The notes under the pieces are model-generated. The model worked only from the letters and a program-made list of their open reading frames with translations. It made no database searches and was not told where the DNA came from. From a virus: a DNA stretch of 40,785 nucleotides. Positions 24,851-32,993 of the stretch are shown here, in pieces. Position 1 is the stretch's first letter, and the number at the start of each line of letters is the position of its first letter. The position numbers and the translations under genes were made by a program. The DNA lies in IMG/VR virus record IMGVR_UViG_3300030105_000968, positions 1-40,785 of that record, one strand, 5' to 3'.

Positions 24851-25113
24851 GCAGCATTCCTAAGTTGAAAGAATCCTTCATGCTCTGGAGACTCATCCAT
24901 AAACTTTTTAGCGTAATGAGGACTCCACCCATTAGGAATTTTATAATCCCCTCCAGAGTCCAATAATGTTTCCCATCTTAAAGCGTGGAATATAGCCCTT
25001 GCACTCCATCTATTACGGACTGCTAATGCTTTCAATGCATACCTTCTAAACCCTTCATAAATCTCAGGATGCTCGGCATCAAACACCAAGAAGCTTTCGT
25101 GGTTAAATTTCAT
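24847..25113 (-). CDS. Conserved hypothetical protein between nrdA and nrdB, 88 aa
   Basis: The start at ATG 25113 (MKFNHESFLVFDAEHPEIYE) is chosen because AAGGA lies just upstream and overlaps the nrdA stop; an earlier start would run deep into nrdA. The protein reads FDAEHPEIYEGFRRYALKAL, SARAIFHALRWETLLDSGGD, YKIPNGWSPHYAKKFMDESP and ends near EGFFQLRN. I recognise this pattern (YxxFxxxA..A..SARAI.xRxRWxTxxxSGGxxKxxNxWxPxYAxxFMxxxP.xxGFF) from small proteins widespread in bacteria and phages, with no function known to me. Its insertion between the two reductase subunits, overlapping both, suggests co-expression with them. Confidence 0.78.
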   Translation of the reverse strand: MKFNHESFLVFDAEHPEIYEGFRRYALKALAVRNRWSARAIFHALRWETLLDSGGDYKIPNGWSPHYAKKFMDESPEHEGFFQLRNAA

Positions 25114-25117
25114 TCTG

Positions 25118-26878
25118 TTATCCTTGACAGGAAAGGCACTCGTCATCATCTGCATAGTCTTTGAGAGCTACGCGGGTGGGCTTGAAGCTAACAGTGTCAG
25201 CCTTAGCACTTGCAGAGGTTCGCAAGTAATAGAGTCCTTTAAGTTTCTTGTTGAAAGCCCGAAGGTGGACTTCATTAACGTAAGCTTTATCCGTCCCAGA
25301 AGGGAAGAATAGGTTCACGGATTGACCTTGGCAGATGTATGGTTGACGCTCTGCTGCATGGTCTACTACCCACCTTTGGTCCAGCTCGAAAGCGGTCTTG
25401 TAGATTTCCTTGTGCCATTCGTCCATCCATTCAAGGTGCTGTACGCTACCTTCATTGAGGATGATTGATGTCCACTGTTCCTCCATCCACGCATCAGGAT
25501 TGTGCTGCCATAGCTCGGCCTCTTCCCTGATAACTTTATCTAGATAAGGGTTACGAACAAGGTGGGCCCCTACTCTAGTACGGTGTGTGAACGCATTAGA
25601 TTTAAGTGGTTCAATGGACGCTGAACAACCAGCAATGATTGATGAGTTTGCATTAGGTGCTACAGCCAACAGGTGAGAGTTACGGACACCCTCAACATCT
25701 GGGCAAGCCCCACGTTCTTCTGCTAGGTAGACAGATGCTGCTCTAGCTTGAGCCTTGATGTGGGTGAACATCTCAGTGTTATATGAAGTAGCCATGACAG
25801 ATTCCCACGGGATTCCGGCACGTTGTAATGCACTATGAAAACCCATTGCACCTAGACCTAAGCTTCTCTCCTGTGTAGCACTGAAGACAGCCTTGCGGAG
25901 TTCTTTAGGTGCATGGAAACAGAAGAAGCTAATGACGTTATCCAACATCTCAATTAAGTCAGCCACCATCGTGGTGTCTTTCCAATGCTGATAGTGTTCT
26001 AAGTTAACACTGGACAAACAACACACCGCTGTCCGGTCTTCAGAGGTTGGAAGGTGAATCTCATTGCACAGGTTTGAACCATGAATTGTCAGTCCTTTCT
26101 CTTTCATCGCTGGTGGTAGGTGGCGGTTAGCTTCATCAATGAAGTTCAGGTATGGCTCACCAGTGCGGAAGCGAGTTTCGATTAGGCGTTCCCATAACTC
26201 ACGGGCAGGCATTGTGTCCCTAACTGTTTTGTCATTAGGGTCTAATAGTTGCCACTGTTCATTATCGTTTACAGCATCCATGAATGAATCAGGGATGTTG
26301 ACTGCGTTGTGAATGTTGAACGCCTTGCGGTTGGGGTCACCACCCGTAGGTACACGTATGTTAATGAACTCAATGATGTCAGGGTGACTAATGTCCATGT
26401 AGGCAGCATAAGAACCCTTGCGAGTTTTGCCCTGCCTGTATGCAGTCATGTCACTATCGACAGTCTTTAAGAAAGGAATCGGAGAAGGAGCAACATCACT
26501 AACGCTACGGATGTCAGACCAATGACCACCGACTCCGCCACCTTTAACGGAAAGCCATCTAAGCTCGGTCGTATGTCCGATAAGACCATCCAAGCTATCA
26601 GGCACGTAACTAAGGAAACAACTGATAGGAAGTCCACGGACTTTCTCTCCTTGCGCGGGGGCATTAGATAATAGAGGTGAGCTAAACATGAACCAGCCTT
26701 TGCTGGCGTAGTCATAGATGCGCTGTGCTAAGTCGTAGTCATTACGACAGTAGGCAGTAGCTGCTCTTGCATAGGCATCTTGTGGGTCTTCCCCATCACG
26801 ACAGTAGTAGTCTTTGAGAAGTGTGGATGCCTGCTCTGACAGTAAACTGTTACGGGAGTAATCAATCTTGATTGTCAT
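25118..26878 (-). CDS. nrdA: Ribonucleotide reductase, class I alpha subunit (short form)
   Basis: The 586-aa protein reduces ribonucleoside diphosphates. Visible active-site residues are C87 (LPISCFLSY), N269, C271 and E273 (NLCNE), C286 (CCLSSVNL), the radical-transfer pair Y550-Y551 (LKGLYYLR) and the C-terminal redox pair C581/C584 (ECLSCQG). It is much shorter than E. coli NrdA (761 aa). The N-terminus starts directly in the catalytic domain, so the ATP-cone that senses dATP is missing and feedback inhibition may be lost. It overlaps the thioredoxin-like gene by 17 bases. RBS GGAGTGGCTCA. Together with nrdB it would supply dNTPs for phage replication. Confidence 0.95.
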   Translation of the reverse strand: MTIKIDYSRNSLLSEQASTLLKDYYCRDGEDPQDAYARAATAYCRNDYDLAQRIYDYASKGWFMFSSPLLSNAPAQGEKVRGLPISCFLSYVPDSLDGLIGHTTELRWLSVKGGGVGGHWSDIRSVSDVAPSPIPFLKTVDSDMTAYRQGKTRKGSYAAYMDISHPDIIEFINIRVPTGGDPNRKAFNIHNAVNIPDSFMDAVNDNEQWQLLDPNDKTVRDTMPARELWERLIETRFRTGEPYLNFIDEANRHLPPAMKEKGLTIHGSNLCNEIHLPTSEDRTAVCCLSSVNLEHYQHWKDTTMVADLIEMLDNVISFFCFHAPKELRKAVFSATQERSLGLGAMGFHSALQRAGIPWESVMATSYNTEMFTHIKAQARAASVYLAEERGACPDVEGVRNSHLLAVAPNANSSIIAGCSASIEPLKSNAFTHRTRVGAHLVRNPYLDKVIREEAELWQHNPDAWMEEQWTSIILNEGSVQHLEWMDEWHKEIYKTAFELDQRWVVDHAAERQPYICQGQSVNLFFPSGTDKAYVNEVHLRAFNKKLKGLYYLRTSASAKADTVSFKPTRVALKDYADDDECLSCQG

Positions 26879-27095
26879 TGAGCCACTCCGTTGTGTGACT
26901 GATGCTTTTAAAACCTACCAGCCTTTCACCTGTCTTAGCATTCAATAAGGTGGGGACACTCATAACCTTGTACTTGATAGCCTCGCCAATGTTCTGACCA
27001 ATGTTAATTTCATGGTAGGGAATGTCCATGCTATTCATAACTTGGGTCACAGCTTTGCATGGCGCACACCCTTCAGTGTAAAATTTTATAATCAT
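26862..27095 (-). CDS. Small thioredoxin/glutaredoxin-like protein, 77 aa
   Basis: I choose ATG 27095 (MIIKFYTEGCAPCKAVTQVM) because RBS GGGAGAAATAAT precedes it. The protein has a CAPC redox motif near the N-terminus, the cis-proline segment MSVPTLLNAKTGERLVGF, and the short length of glutaredoxin-type phage redoxins. It overlaps the start of nrdA by 17 bases, so its likely job is to re-reduce the reductase. T7 borrows host thioredoxin as a polymerase processivity factor, but this small protein is placed with the reductase and not with the polymerase. Confidence 0.9.
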   Translation of the reverse strand: MIIKFYTEGCAPCKAVTQVMNSMDIPYHEINIGQNIGEAIKYKVMSVPTLLNAKTGERLVGFKSISHTTEWLNDNQD

Positions 27096-27265
27096 ATTAT
27101 TTCTCCCATAACAGTACACGTCCGTTGTGGAATAGGACTGCACCTCCAATGCCAATCTCCATCCCAATACTCCCAAACAGTCCCGTCATCACATAACGCT
27201 GTTAAAGTTCTGAAATGGTCTTCATCTTCTGGGGTCTCAATAATTTGAATTATTTTTCTAGTCAT
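27092..27265 (-). CDS. Hypothetical protein, 57 aa
   Basis: A short ORF that fills the gap between the DUF3310 gene and the redoxin gene. It starts at ATG 27265 with GAGAAATAAT upstream and ends in a TGA that overlaps the redoxin ATG (ATGA), a strong sign of a real coupled cistron. The protein is acidic, with many tryptophans: MTRKIIQIIETPEDEDHFRT, then a DDGTVWEYWDGDWHWRCSPI segment. This reads like a small beta-hairpin domain seen in phage proteins, but I cannot name a function. Confidence 0.72.
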   Translation of the reverse strand: MTRKIIQIIETPEDEDHFRTLTALCDDGTVWEYWDGDWHWRCSPIPQRTCTVMGEII

Positions 27266-27273
27266 ATTATTTC

Positions 27274-27504
27274 TCAGTCGTACTTTAGGTGTTGAAGTTC
27301 AAGCCATAGCTCTGCGTAGTGAATTATCTTTTTAACATCAGATTCAAACTGACCTTTATGTGGAGCGCGTGTCGCATACTTCACGATGTTGCCTGCACAA
27401 AAGTCTAGTTCATTCTTCATAATGTATTCGATAGGTTGGATGGGATGAACGTAGTGGTCACCCCCCTCTTGGCGGAGAGTGCCTTCGTTTATGGTGGGGT
27501 CCAT
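27274..27504 (-). CDS. DUF3310 family protein, 76 aa
   Basis: The sequence RQEGGDHYVHPIQPIEYIMK, LDFCAGNIVKYATRAPHKGQ and DVKKIIHYAELWLEL matches the DUF3310 pattern (GGDHY, IQPIEYI, N.L.F..GN.xKYxxR, DxxKxxxYxExL), a small helical family common in phages and described as nucleotide kinase-like in some annotations. The actual activity is not established. It overlaps the exonuclease gene by 16 bases and belongs to the nucleotide metabolism block. The family call is confident, the function open. Confidence 0.9.
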   Translation of the reverse strand: MDPTINEGTLRQEGGDHYVHPIQPIEYIMKNELDFCAGNIVKYATRAPHKGQFESDVKKIIHYAELWLELQHLKYD

Positions 27505-28223
27505 AAGGGTGGTTCCTCTTGGTAAGGGATTAGGTCTTCAACTCTTAGGATGCGCGCACACCGTGCTTGAACTAAGGCATCATCGACACCTAGCCCAGCC
27601 TTCTCAAAGGCAGCCACAACAGCAGGCCAGTAGTCAGCCGCAGCAGCATCAAGAATCTTGTCAGCTTTAACTGGTCCAACTTGGGGACATCCCTTGTAGT
27701 TGTCAGAAGCATCACCTGTCAGAACTTGTGAATAGAAATAGCGGTCTGCCATATCTAAGCTCACAGTCACCACGCCCCTGTCTGAATGACGTGGGTTGTA
27801 CAGGCGACATGGCACACACAAGAAGTCTTTATCTTCAGAGACAATGATTGTGTTTGTATCATCAGTGGCTGCGATACCAATCAGGTCATCTGCCTCATAA
27901 GGTTCTGTAAGCTCAGCATCATACTCATCGATGAGCCAGCCCTTCAGAACACCTAGAGTCATAGGCTTACGGGTGTCCTTGCGGTTGCCCTTGTATGTCC
28001 CTAAGATTTCAGTGCGGTAGTTCTTCTTGCCTGTCAGGAACACGCGCATCACTTTACACTTAGTGGCATTCTGAATGGAGACTAAGGCATCTCTGATGTG
28101 GCGTTGGCCATCAGCTTCAGAGGCATGGAGTGTCCACATATCATCATCCCACTTAGTAGCAATCTCGGTGGCCGCTGCTGCTTGGAATGCTAAGATGTCA
28201 CCATCAATTAATAGAGTCGTCAT
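27489..28223 (-). CDS. 5'-3' exonuclease (T7 gp6-like, FEN/PIN fold)
   Basis: The start ATG 28223 (MTTLLIDGDILAFQAAAATE) has the strong RBS AAGGAG; a longer form would overlap the membrane-protein gene more deeply. Signature acidic clusters of the FEN family are LLIDGDILA, YEADDLIG, SEDKDF and LTGDASDNYKGCPQVGPVKA. The last is the helix-hairpin-helix loop that contacts DNA. The 244-aa length is shorter than T7 gp6 (300 aa). Its roles would be primer removal, degradation of host DNA and recombination during concatemer formation. It follows DNA polymerase and three small genes, the T7 gene 5 to gene 6 order. Confidence 0.93.
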   Translation of the reverse strand: MTTLLIDGDILAFQAAAATEIATKWDDDMWTLHASEADGQRHIRDALVSIQNATKCKVMRVFLTGKKNYRTEILGTYKGNRKDTRKPMTLGVLKGWLIDEYDAELTEPYEADDLIGIAATDDTNTIIVSEDKDFLCVPCRLYNPRHSDRGVVTVSLDMADRYFYSQVLTGDASDNYKGCPQVGPVKADKILDAAAADYWPAVVAAFEKAGLGVDDALVQARCARILRVEDLIPYQEEPPLWTPP

Positions 28224-28395
28224 TGAGTTCTCCTTCTCTAGAGTTACGTTCAGTAATGACACGGATGCCATGCTCGATAGCTACGTGCTGCTCTTGCCAA
28301 TCGAGGTATGCATTCATGGCAAAGCTAAATGCTACAGCCACAGACACCACTGAAAAGCTGAGACACACCAGTACAAGCATTAGTGTTTCAATCAT
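28204..28395 (-). CDS. Small single-pass membrane protein, 63 aa
   Basis: The N-terminus is a clear transmembrane segment (MIETLMLVLVCLSFSVVSVA followed by VAFSFAMN), and the rest is a charged tail (QEQHVAIEHGIRVITERNSR). Its ATG overlaps the stop of the 83-aa gene (ATGA), and its end overlaps the exonuclease start by 20 bases, so it is embedded in the replication operon. The function is unknown. T7 also has small proteins of unclear role between genes 5 and 6 (5.3-5.9), but similarity cannot be claimed. Confidence 0.7.
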   Translation of the reverse strand: MIETLMLVLVCLSFSVVSVAVAFSFAMNAYLDWQEQHVAIEHGIRVITERNSREGELNDDSIN

Positions 28396-28643
28396 ATATC
28401 AGCACCAACCTTCTCATTCTCATACATAGCAATGGCCATCGGATACCTCTCCCAATCTTCAAGACCACAGGTCATCATGCATTCATACTTGTGACTGTCA
28501 GCGATAATGAAAGCTAGGTAAGCTGAGCTAACTACTTGGGTTTTTCTACAGTCCATTTCTTCTACAATAGTAGAGGGGGACACGCCTAATTTCACACGGT
28601 CCTTCGGACGTTGGTCTTCACCTATGGGTATTTCTTCAGCCAT
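28392..28643 (-). CDS. Hypothetical protein, 83 aa
   Basis: I prefer ATG 28643 (MAEEIPIGEDQRPKDRVKLG), with GGAG nine bases upstream, over an upstream GTG at 28664 that would leave no RBS. The protein has an acidic, proline-containing N-terminus and a helical C-terminal part (VVSSAYLAFIIADSHKYECM) ending GADI. No domain is recognised. It overlaps its upstream neighbour by 8 bases and its downstream neighbour by 4, in the replication operon between polymerase and exonuclease. Confidence 0.65.
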   Translation of the reverse strand: MAEEIPIGEDQRPKDRVKLGVSPSTIVEEMDCRKTQVVSSAYLAFIIADSHKYECMMTCGLEDWERYPMAIAMYENEKVGADI

Positions 28644-28869
28644 CTGGATGCTCTCCTGATTCACGTAGACGCATAAGACCCATGACAGTTATGTGCCAGC
28701 GTCTTCCAAATTGGTCAGTACCTACATGACGTGTTGATATTAAACCCTCACACGCACAGACAGCGACAAGCTCAGCGTGTTCTCTGGCAAAGTTACTGCG
28801 AGTGGTGAAGGGATTTTGGTAGGCATTGTTAAGTACCTTAGTGAGTGTCTGCCCAGTTATCTCCGACAT
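28636..28869 (-). CDS. Hypothetical winged-helix-like protein, 77 aa
   Basis: Start chosen at ATG 28869 (MSEITGQTLTKVLNNAYQNP) because of RBS GGAGAATTTA; it overlaps the end of the DNA polymerase gene by 32 bases. The sequence is helical followed by a GRRWHITVMGLMRLRE segment that looks like the wing and last helix of a winged-helix domain. From memory, similar small proteins lie next to polymerase genes in marine podoviruses, without known function. A DNA-binding or polymerase-associated role is inference. Confidence 0.65.
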   Translation of the reverse strand: MSEITGQTLTKVLNNAYQNPFTTRSNFAREHAELVAVCACEGLISTRHVGTDQFGRRWHITVMGLMRLRESGEHPDG

Positions 28870-30637
28870 TAAATTCTCCATCTAGTGGACATTTGAACTT
28901 GAAGATACTGGTGACTTCTTTGATTGAAGCGACAGCTATCTCACCTACCTGTTGGGCAACGTCTGCCCTACACGCAACTTGGATTTCATCGTGGACCCAT
29001 GCACACATTGCAAAGTCTTTATCCCACCCATGCTGCAAACCTGCTGACCTCATTGACTTAACAAATTGGACCAGCCACTGCTTACAAATAATGCCGCCTG
29101 CACTTTGAAGCAACGCATTCAATGCTGAGTGTGAACTCCTGATATGGACACGCCTGCGGTCCAAGCCATAAATATAACCACGACCAGAGCTAGACATCAC
29201 TTGGTCACGCAGCTTGGCAAGCGCAGGTGTCTTGGCTAAGAATCTTTCCTTGATAGCCTTGCCCTGCTTCCTACCACCGCCTACCAGTTCACCAATCAGT
29301 TGGTCACCTCCGCCATAATTAAAAGCGTAGATGAATCGTTTTGCTGATGGTCTGTCAGGCAGGCCTGCTGCTAGTTGGTTGGTTGTGTGGATGTCACCAT
29401 CAAGGACAACATTCACATACTTACCACCATCATAAGCAGCCATGAAATGCGCGAGGCATCTCAATTCTAGGCCAGAAGCATCTGCACCCATGAGCTTCCA
29501 TCCTTTAGGGACAGTGAATAACTCACGACACTCTTGACCATAGGGTGCAGAGAGTGAAGGCACTTGTGCAATGTTGGGGTATGCGTGTGTTGCCCGTCCT
29601 GTGACAGCACCATTGGGATTGATGGAGCCATGAATCTTTCCATCCTTCACAACCTTCAACCAGCCTTGCGCTCCGTCAGACAACTGAGCGATGCGCTTCT
29701 GTAGCATGAAGTATTCAGCCATGACCTTAGCTTCAGGGAAGGGGAGTCCCGTCAGCGTAGTCTCATCAACCTTAGCTTGCCCACTCTTGGTGAACTCTTT
29801 AGGTTTCCATCCACGCACTTTCACTAAGCGGTCTGCTATTTGATTGCGAGATGATGGGTTGAACTCCATGATTGTGATGGGTGTGTAAGCACAACCAGAC
29901 ACCACAGACGCACGGGTTATATCTTTATAGTTGACTGTCCTAGCAGGTGTCTTGAGAGGACCTGCAATAATCCAAGGCTTAAACAAACCATCTAGCTTTG
30001 CTCTGATGTCTGTCCTCTTGGCAGATAGCTCACGATATAATAGTGCAGCCTTCTTCTCATCAAACACAAATCCATTGCGCTCTTGCTTTGCCATAATCCA
30101 AGCCACTTGATGCTCAAGCTTTAATGCCTGTTCACTGTAGTCTTGTTTGATTATCTCTGCGTACAGGTCAGCCGTTACTTCAACGTCCTGTTGGCAGTAG
30201 GTTAGCATCTCTTCAGAGAACACATCCCATGCAGATTCTTGCTGAGCGTAGTCTCCTTTGAGGTTGCCTAAGCGATAGCCCCACGCCTTTAAAGAGTGGG
30301 ACCCAAACATCTTTCTTGGAAATCCTGGCTCGTGTTCTAAGCGGACAGCATCGTCCTCTTTAATGCTGGACCAAATCAATCTCACACACACCAATGTGTC
30401 TAACACTGATGGTGATTTGAATGATGGGTAAAGCATCTTGATAGCAGGTACATCAAACTTAATTCCGTTGTGAGCTATTAACTCATCAGCAGATTCTAGT
30501 AGCTTGATGCCCTTGGCTATCTCATTGGGACGGAAGGAATGAACCTCACCTGTGTCAACATCCTTAGCCACGATACAGTGGATACACGTTAGTTCATCCA
30601 GCAATCCGTTGGTTTCAATATCGACAATGAGCTTCAT
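28838..30637 (-). CDS. DNA polymerase, family A, with 3'-5' exonuclease
   Basis: The 599-aa replicative polymerase has an N-terminal proofreading exonuclease with ExoI DIETNG (D6, E8), ExoII HNGIKFD and ExoIII YCQQDVEVT (D151). The polymerase domain has motif A GADASGLELR (D386), motif B RPSAKRFIYAFNYGG (R429, K433, Y437) and motif C VHDE (H549, D550). It is about 100 residues shorter than T7 gp5 (704 aa), so the thumb insertion that binds thioredoxin in T7 may be reduced or absent. Tyr437 is at the site equivalent to E. coli F762 and T7 Y526. The start has RBS AGGGAAAAATT. It follows primase-helicase as in T7. Confidence 0.97.
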   Translation of the reverse strand: MKLIVDIETNGLLDELTCIHCIVAKDVDTGEVHSFRPNEIAKGIKLLESADELIAHNGIKFDVPAIKMLYPSFKSPSVLDTLVCVRLIWSSIKEDDAVRLEHEPGFPRKMFGSHSLKAWGYRLGNLKGDYAQQESAWDVFSEEMLTYCQQDVEVTADLYAEIIKQDYSEQALKLEHQVAWIMAKQERNGFVFDEKKAALLYRELSAKRTDIRAKLDGLFKPWIIAGPLKTPARTVNYKDITRASVVSGCAYTPITIMEFNPSSRNQIADRLVKVRGWKPKEFTKSGQAKVDETTLTGLPFPEAKVMAEYFMLQKRIAQLSDGAQGWLKVVKDGKIHGSINPNGAVTGRATHAYPNIAQVPSLSAPYGQECRELFTVPKGWKLMGADASGLELRCLAHFMAAYDGGKYVNVVLDGDIHTTNQLAAGLPDRPSAKRFIYAFNYGGGDQLIGELVGGGRKQGKAIKERFLAKTPALAKLRDQVMSSSGRGYIYGLDRRRVHIRSSHSALNALLQSAGGIICKQWLVQFVKSMRSAGLQHGWDKDFAMCAWVHDEIQVACRADVAQQVGEIAVASIKEVTSIFKFKCPLDGEFNVGDNWADTH

Positions 30638-30646
30638 AATTTTTCC

Positions 30647-32290
30647 CTAGAAAGCAGCCATCAAATCCTCACAAGGAACTATGTCAAACACAGTCTGCTC
30701 GTAGAGATGTCCAGTTGCTTGGTTGTAGTTGAGTGGAATAGTCATGCCAGTTGCTTGACCTGTGTAGCGGTCCTTGAGAACACGGAAGGTAGTAGTCTGC
30801 CTGTCCTTTATATTCTCAGCCTGTTGGTCACGCTCCATGCCAAACATATAGTGACACCAGAAGCCGATAGCTCGACTGCCTTTGAAGTGTCTGATTGATA
30901 CACGGCCACCCTCTTCGTGAGGTTTGCCATCAGGAGTAGCGAGGTGAGACACCATCGTGATGATGATACCTAGTCTCTTGGAAATCTTAGCGATGTCCGA
31001 AGTGATACGCTCCAACTCTATGCGCTCATCAACACCCTGCCCTGTGGCTAGTGCTGTTAAGTGGTCAATGTAGAAGATACGAATACCTTCAGCGTGGTGC
31101 ATATACTCGATGTTAGATTTGACAACATCCCACTCACAGACCCCGAAGGAATCATAGAGGCGAATCATGTCTGACTCTTCTAAAGCATCAATAGCTTCAC
31201 TGCGCTGCTCAACTGTCCAATCACCATCTGGTATATGGAACAATTTGCTAGCGTGTTTACCTGCTAAACGAATGGCTGTCTCAGTAGGCATCTGCTCTAG
31301 AAAGAACACACCTACCCTCTCCTTCAACACTTGCATATCGTAGATGATTTGTTGTGTTAGGAAATCAGTCTTGCCTACACCAGTTCCAGCACCCAGACAA
31401 TAAACTTCACCGTACCTACGGCCATAAGTCTTATCGTTGAGTGTCTTCAGGAACCAAGGCAGGCCCCATTCCACAGGCTTGTCTAGTTCTGCACGGATGT
31501 CTTTAAGACTTACGATACCATCAGGCCTGTAGGTCTTAGCGTTCCATATTGCATCCATAACTAGACGATGCTTACCAGCTAGCAAGGCTTCGTTGGCATC
31601 CTTAAAGCCATTGATGTTCCCTATCTTGCACTTGCCTGCCTCAAACAGTGGAGCGCAAGCTTTGGCTGCTGCCTCACCTGCTGCATCTCCATCCATAAGT
31701 AGGATAATTTCTTGGAAGTCATTAAAGTAACTCATGTTTGCAGCAATGGATTTAGCTGCACCAGCCGCACCATTTGGTACGGATATAACAGGCCACTTGT
31801 TGTCTTGTATCTGCGAGATACTCATTGCATCGATGCTGCCTTCACAGATTACTAGCTTCTTACCTGATGCAAATAGGTTAGTGCCGAACATAGGCATCTG
31901 ACTGAAGTCTCCCAAGATAGGGAAGCTCTTATCAGCCGTGCGTAATTGCTGCGCGACCAGCTTACCTTCCGTGTTGTGGAGTGGGCAGATGTGAACGGCT
32001 TGTCCATTGTGGCTACCAACCTTGTAACCGAAGTGGCGGGCTGTCTCTTCAGAGATACCTCGCTGTCTAAGTGAACGGACTTCACCATCTATCAATGAAC
32101 TTGCCATGCGTGTACTCCTACTAACAGTTTTAATATCTCCACCCTCATCAGGCCACTCCATGTGGTTACAGTTGAGAGAGAAGCAGTAAGCCCTGCCTGA
32201 TGCATAACGCACTAGGTTGTCGCGTGAGTTGCAGCTAGGGCAACTCTCACGTCCAACCATAGGGCTATCATCTTGGTCGCGCTTAGACAT
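30647..32290 (-). CDS. Primase-helicase (T7 gp4-like)
   Basis: The 547-aa bifunctional protein starts with a zinc finger (C17, C20, C36, C41) that reads the priming site. It continues with a TOPRIM primase (E150 in LVICEGSID; D200/D202 in LMDGDAAG) and ends with a RecA-like hexameric helicase (Walker A GAGTGVGKT at 300-308, Walker B IFYIDH at 405-410). The C-terminus is EDLMAAF; in T7 gp4 an acidic tail with a terminal Phe contacts the DNA polymerase, and the same arrangement is present here. The gene overlaps the small HTH gene upstream (TAATG), and its stop is 9 bp before the polymerase start. Confidence 0.97.
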   Translation of the reverse strand: MSKRDQDDSPMVGRESCPSCNSRDNLVRYASGRAYCFSLNCNHMEWPDEGGDIKTVSRSTRMASSLIDGEVRSLRQRGISEETARHFGYKVGSHNGQAVHICPLHNTEGKLVAQQLRTADKSFPILGDFSQMPMFGTNLFASGKKLVICEGSIDAMSISQIQDNKWPVISVPNGAAGAAKSIAANMSYFNDFQEIILLMDGDAAGEAAAKACAPLFEAGKCKIGNINGFKDANEALLAGKHRLVMDAIWNAKTYRPDGIVSLKDIRAELDKPVEWGLPWFLKTLNDKTYGRRYGEVYCLGAGTGVGKTDFLTQQIIYDMQVLKERVGVFFLEQMPTETAIRLAGKHASKLFHIPDGDWTVEQRSEAIDALEESDMIRLYDSFGVCEWDVVKSNIEYMHHAEGIRIFYIDHLTALATGQGVDERIELERITSDIAKISKRLGIIITMVSHLATPDGKPHEEGGRVSIRHFKGSRAIGFWCHYMFGMERDQQAENIKDRQTTTFRVLKDRYTGQATGMTIPLNYNQATGHLYEQTVFDIVPCEDLMAAF

Positions 32291-32481
32291 TAGAGTGAGT
32301 AGCTAGCGTAAGCGCAGCCACGTACACCAGTCTTCATGTTTACGTTAATGACAGTGCCTTGCTTAGCAAGCGTGTGTACTACAGCAGCTAGACGGGTGAT
32401 GCCATACAGGCCTATCGCTTCAATAGAAGTAAGTGAACGGCCAGTGTTAAGGTGCTTCATAACTTGTTTAGATTGCGTCAT
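32290..32481 (-). CDS. Small HTH protein (HTH_39-like), 63 aa
   Basis: The sequence QVMKHLNTGRSLTSIEAIGL YGITRLAAVVHTLAKQGTVI (split here only for display) matches small winged helix-turn-helix proteins common in phages (LxxGxSITxxEAxxxYGxTRLxAxIxxLRxxG). It is the first gene below one of the recurring phage elements and a UUCG hairpin, and it is coupled by TAATG to the primase-helicase. RBS GAGAGAAAAATTT. Possible roles are autoregulation of the operon or assistance in replication; nothing in the sequence decides this. Confidence 0.82.
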   Translation of the reverse strand: MTQSKQVMKHLNTGRSLTSIEAIGLYGITRLAAVVHTLAKQGTVINVNMKTGVRGCAYASYSL

Positions 32482-32519
32482 AAATTTTTCTCTCGAAAGT
32501 TGAGTTCATAAGAATGATG

Positions 32520-32535
32520 ACCCTCCGAAGAGGGC
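32520..32535 (-). terminator. UUCG-capped hairpin below the amidase gene
   Basis: On the minus strand CCCTC-TTCG-GAGGG forms a 5-bp stem with a C(UUCG)G cap, one of the most stable RNA tetraloops. No T-run follows directly, so it is either a weak terminator or an mRNA end-stabilising/processing structure. Confidence 0.55.
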
Positions 32536-32538
32536 CTA

Positions 32539-32572
32539 ACGGTTTGCTTACCGTGATGGTGCAACCTTTGCT
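32539..32572 (-). promoter_or_regulatory. Recurring phage element, copy 2 (candidate promoter)
   Basis: On the minus strand AGCAAAGGTTGCACCATC overlaps the amidase stop by two bases and runs on into the hairpin ACGGT-AAGCAA-ACCGT. By eye it matches the element below the RNA polymerase gene (34210-34243) at 32 of 34 positions. It stands just upstream of the HTH/primase/polymerase operon, where a middle-gene promoter for the phage RNA polymerase would be expected. Confidence 0.5.
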
Positions 32573-32993
32573 AACTGAGCCACTCTTTAACATCAAAGGA
32601 TGGGCACTGTTTCTGCACATCAGGGAGGTCCCTGTGTCCTAGAACTTCAGTGTTTGGGTAGGACAGTTGCAAGGTAGTGATTAAGTCCGACAGTGTGTCG
32701 AACTGTATTGGTGTAAAATTATTTTCAGAAATGTTGACATCATCTTCGGTGACACCACCGACCAATGAGATGCCAATAGAGTTGTGGTTGTAGCCACGGG
32801 CGTGTGCACCTACATCATCTATGTGCCGCCCATCCTCCATTGTTCCATCACGCCTGATTATAATTTGGTAACCACATCCCAGAAATCCACGATGACGATG
32901 CCATGCATCCACCTGTGTAAATCCTATATCCATGCTAGGGCGTGTAGCCGTACAGTGGATGATTATGTAGTCAGTTGTTTTTCGCTTAGCCAT
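32571..32993 (-). CDS. N-acetylmuramoyl-L-alanine amidase (T7 lysozyme-like)
   Basis: I choose ATG 32993 (MAKRKTTDYIIIHCTATRPS) with AAAGGGAG upstream; the longer frame runs into endonuclease sequence. The 140-aa product has the zinc ligands H13, H120 and C130 (T7 lysozyme H17, H122, C130), plus Tyr42 and Lys128 at the T7 catalytic positions. The usual segments are WHRHRGFLGCGYQIIIRRDG, GAHARGYNHNSIGISLVGG and GHRDLPDVQKQCPSFD. It cuts the amide bond between MurNAc and the peptide and causes lysis together with the holin at 3430-3825. In T7 the same protein also restrains the phage RNA polymerase; whether this happens here is unknown. It overlaps the endonuclease gene by 31 bases. Confidence 0.95.
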   Translation of the reverse strand: MAKRKTTDYIIIHCTATRPSMDIGFTQVDAWHRHRGFLGCGYQIIIRRDGTMEDGRHIDDVGAHARGYNHNSIGISLVGGVTEDDVNISENNFTPIQFDTLSDLITTLQLSYPNTEVLGHRDLPDVQKQCPSFDVKEWLS

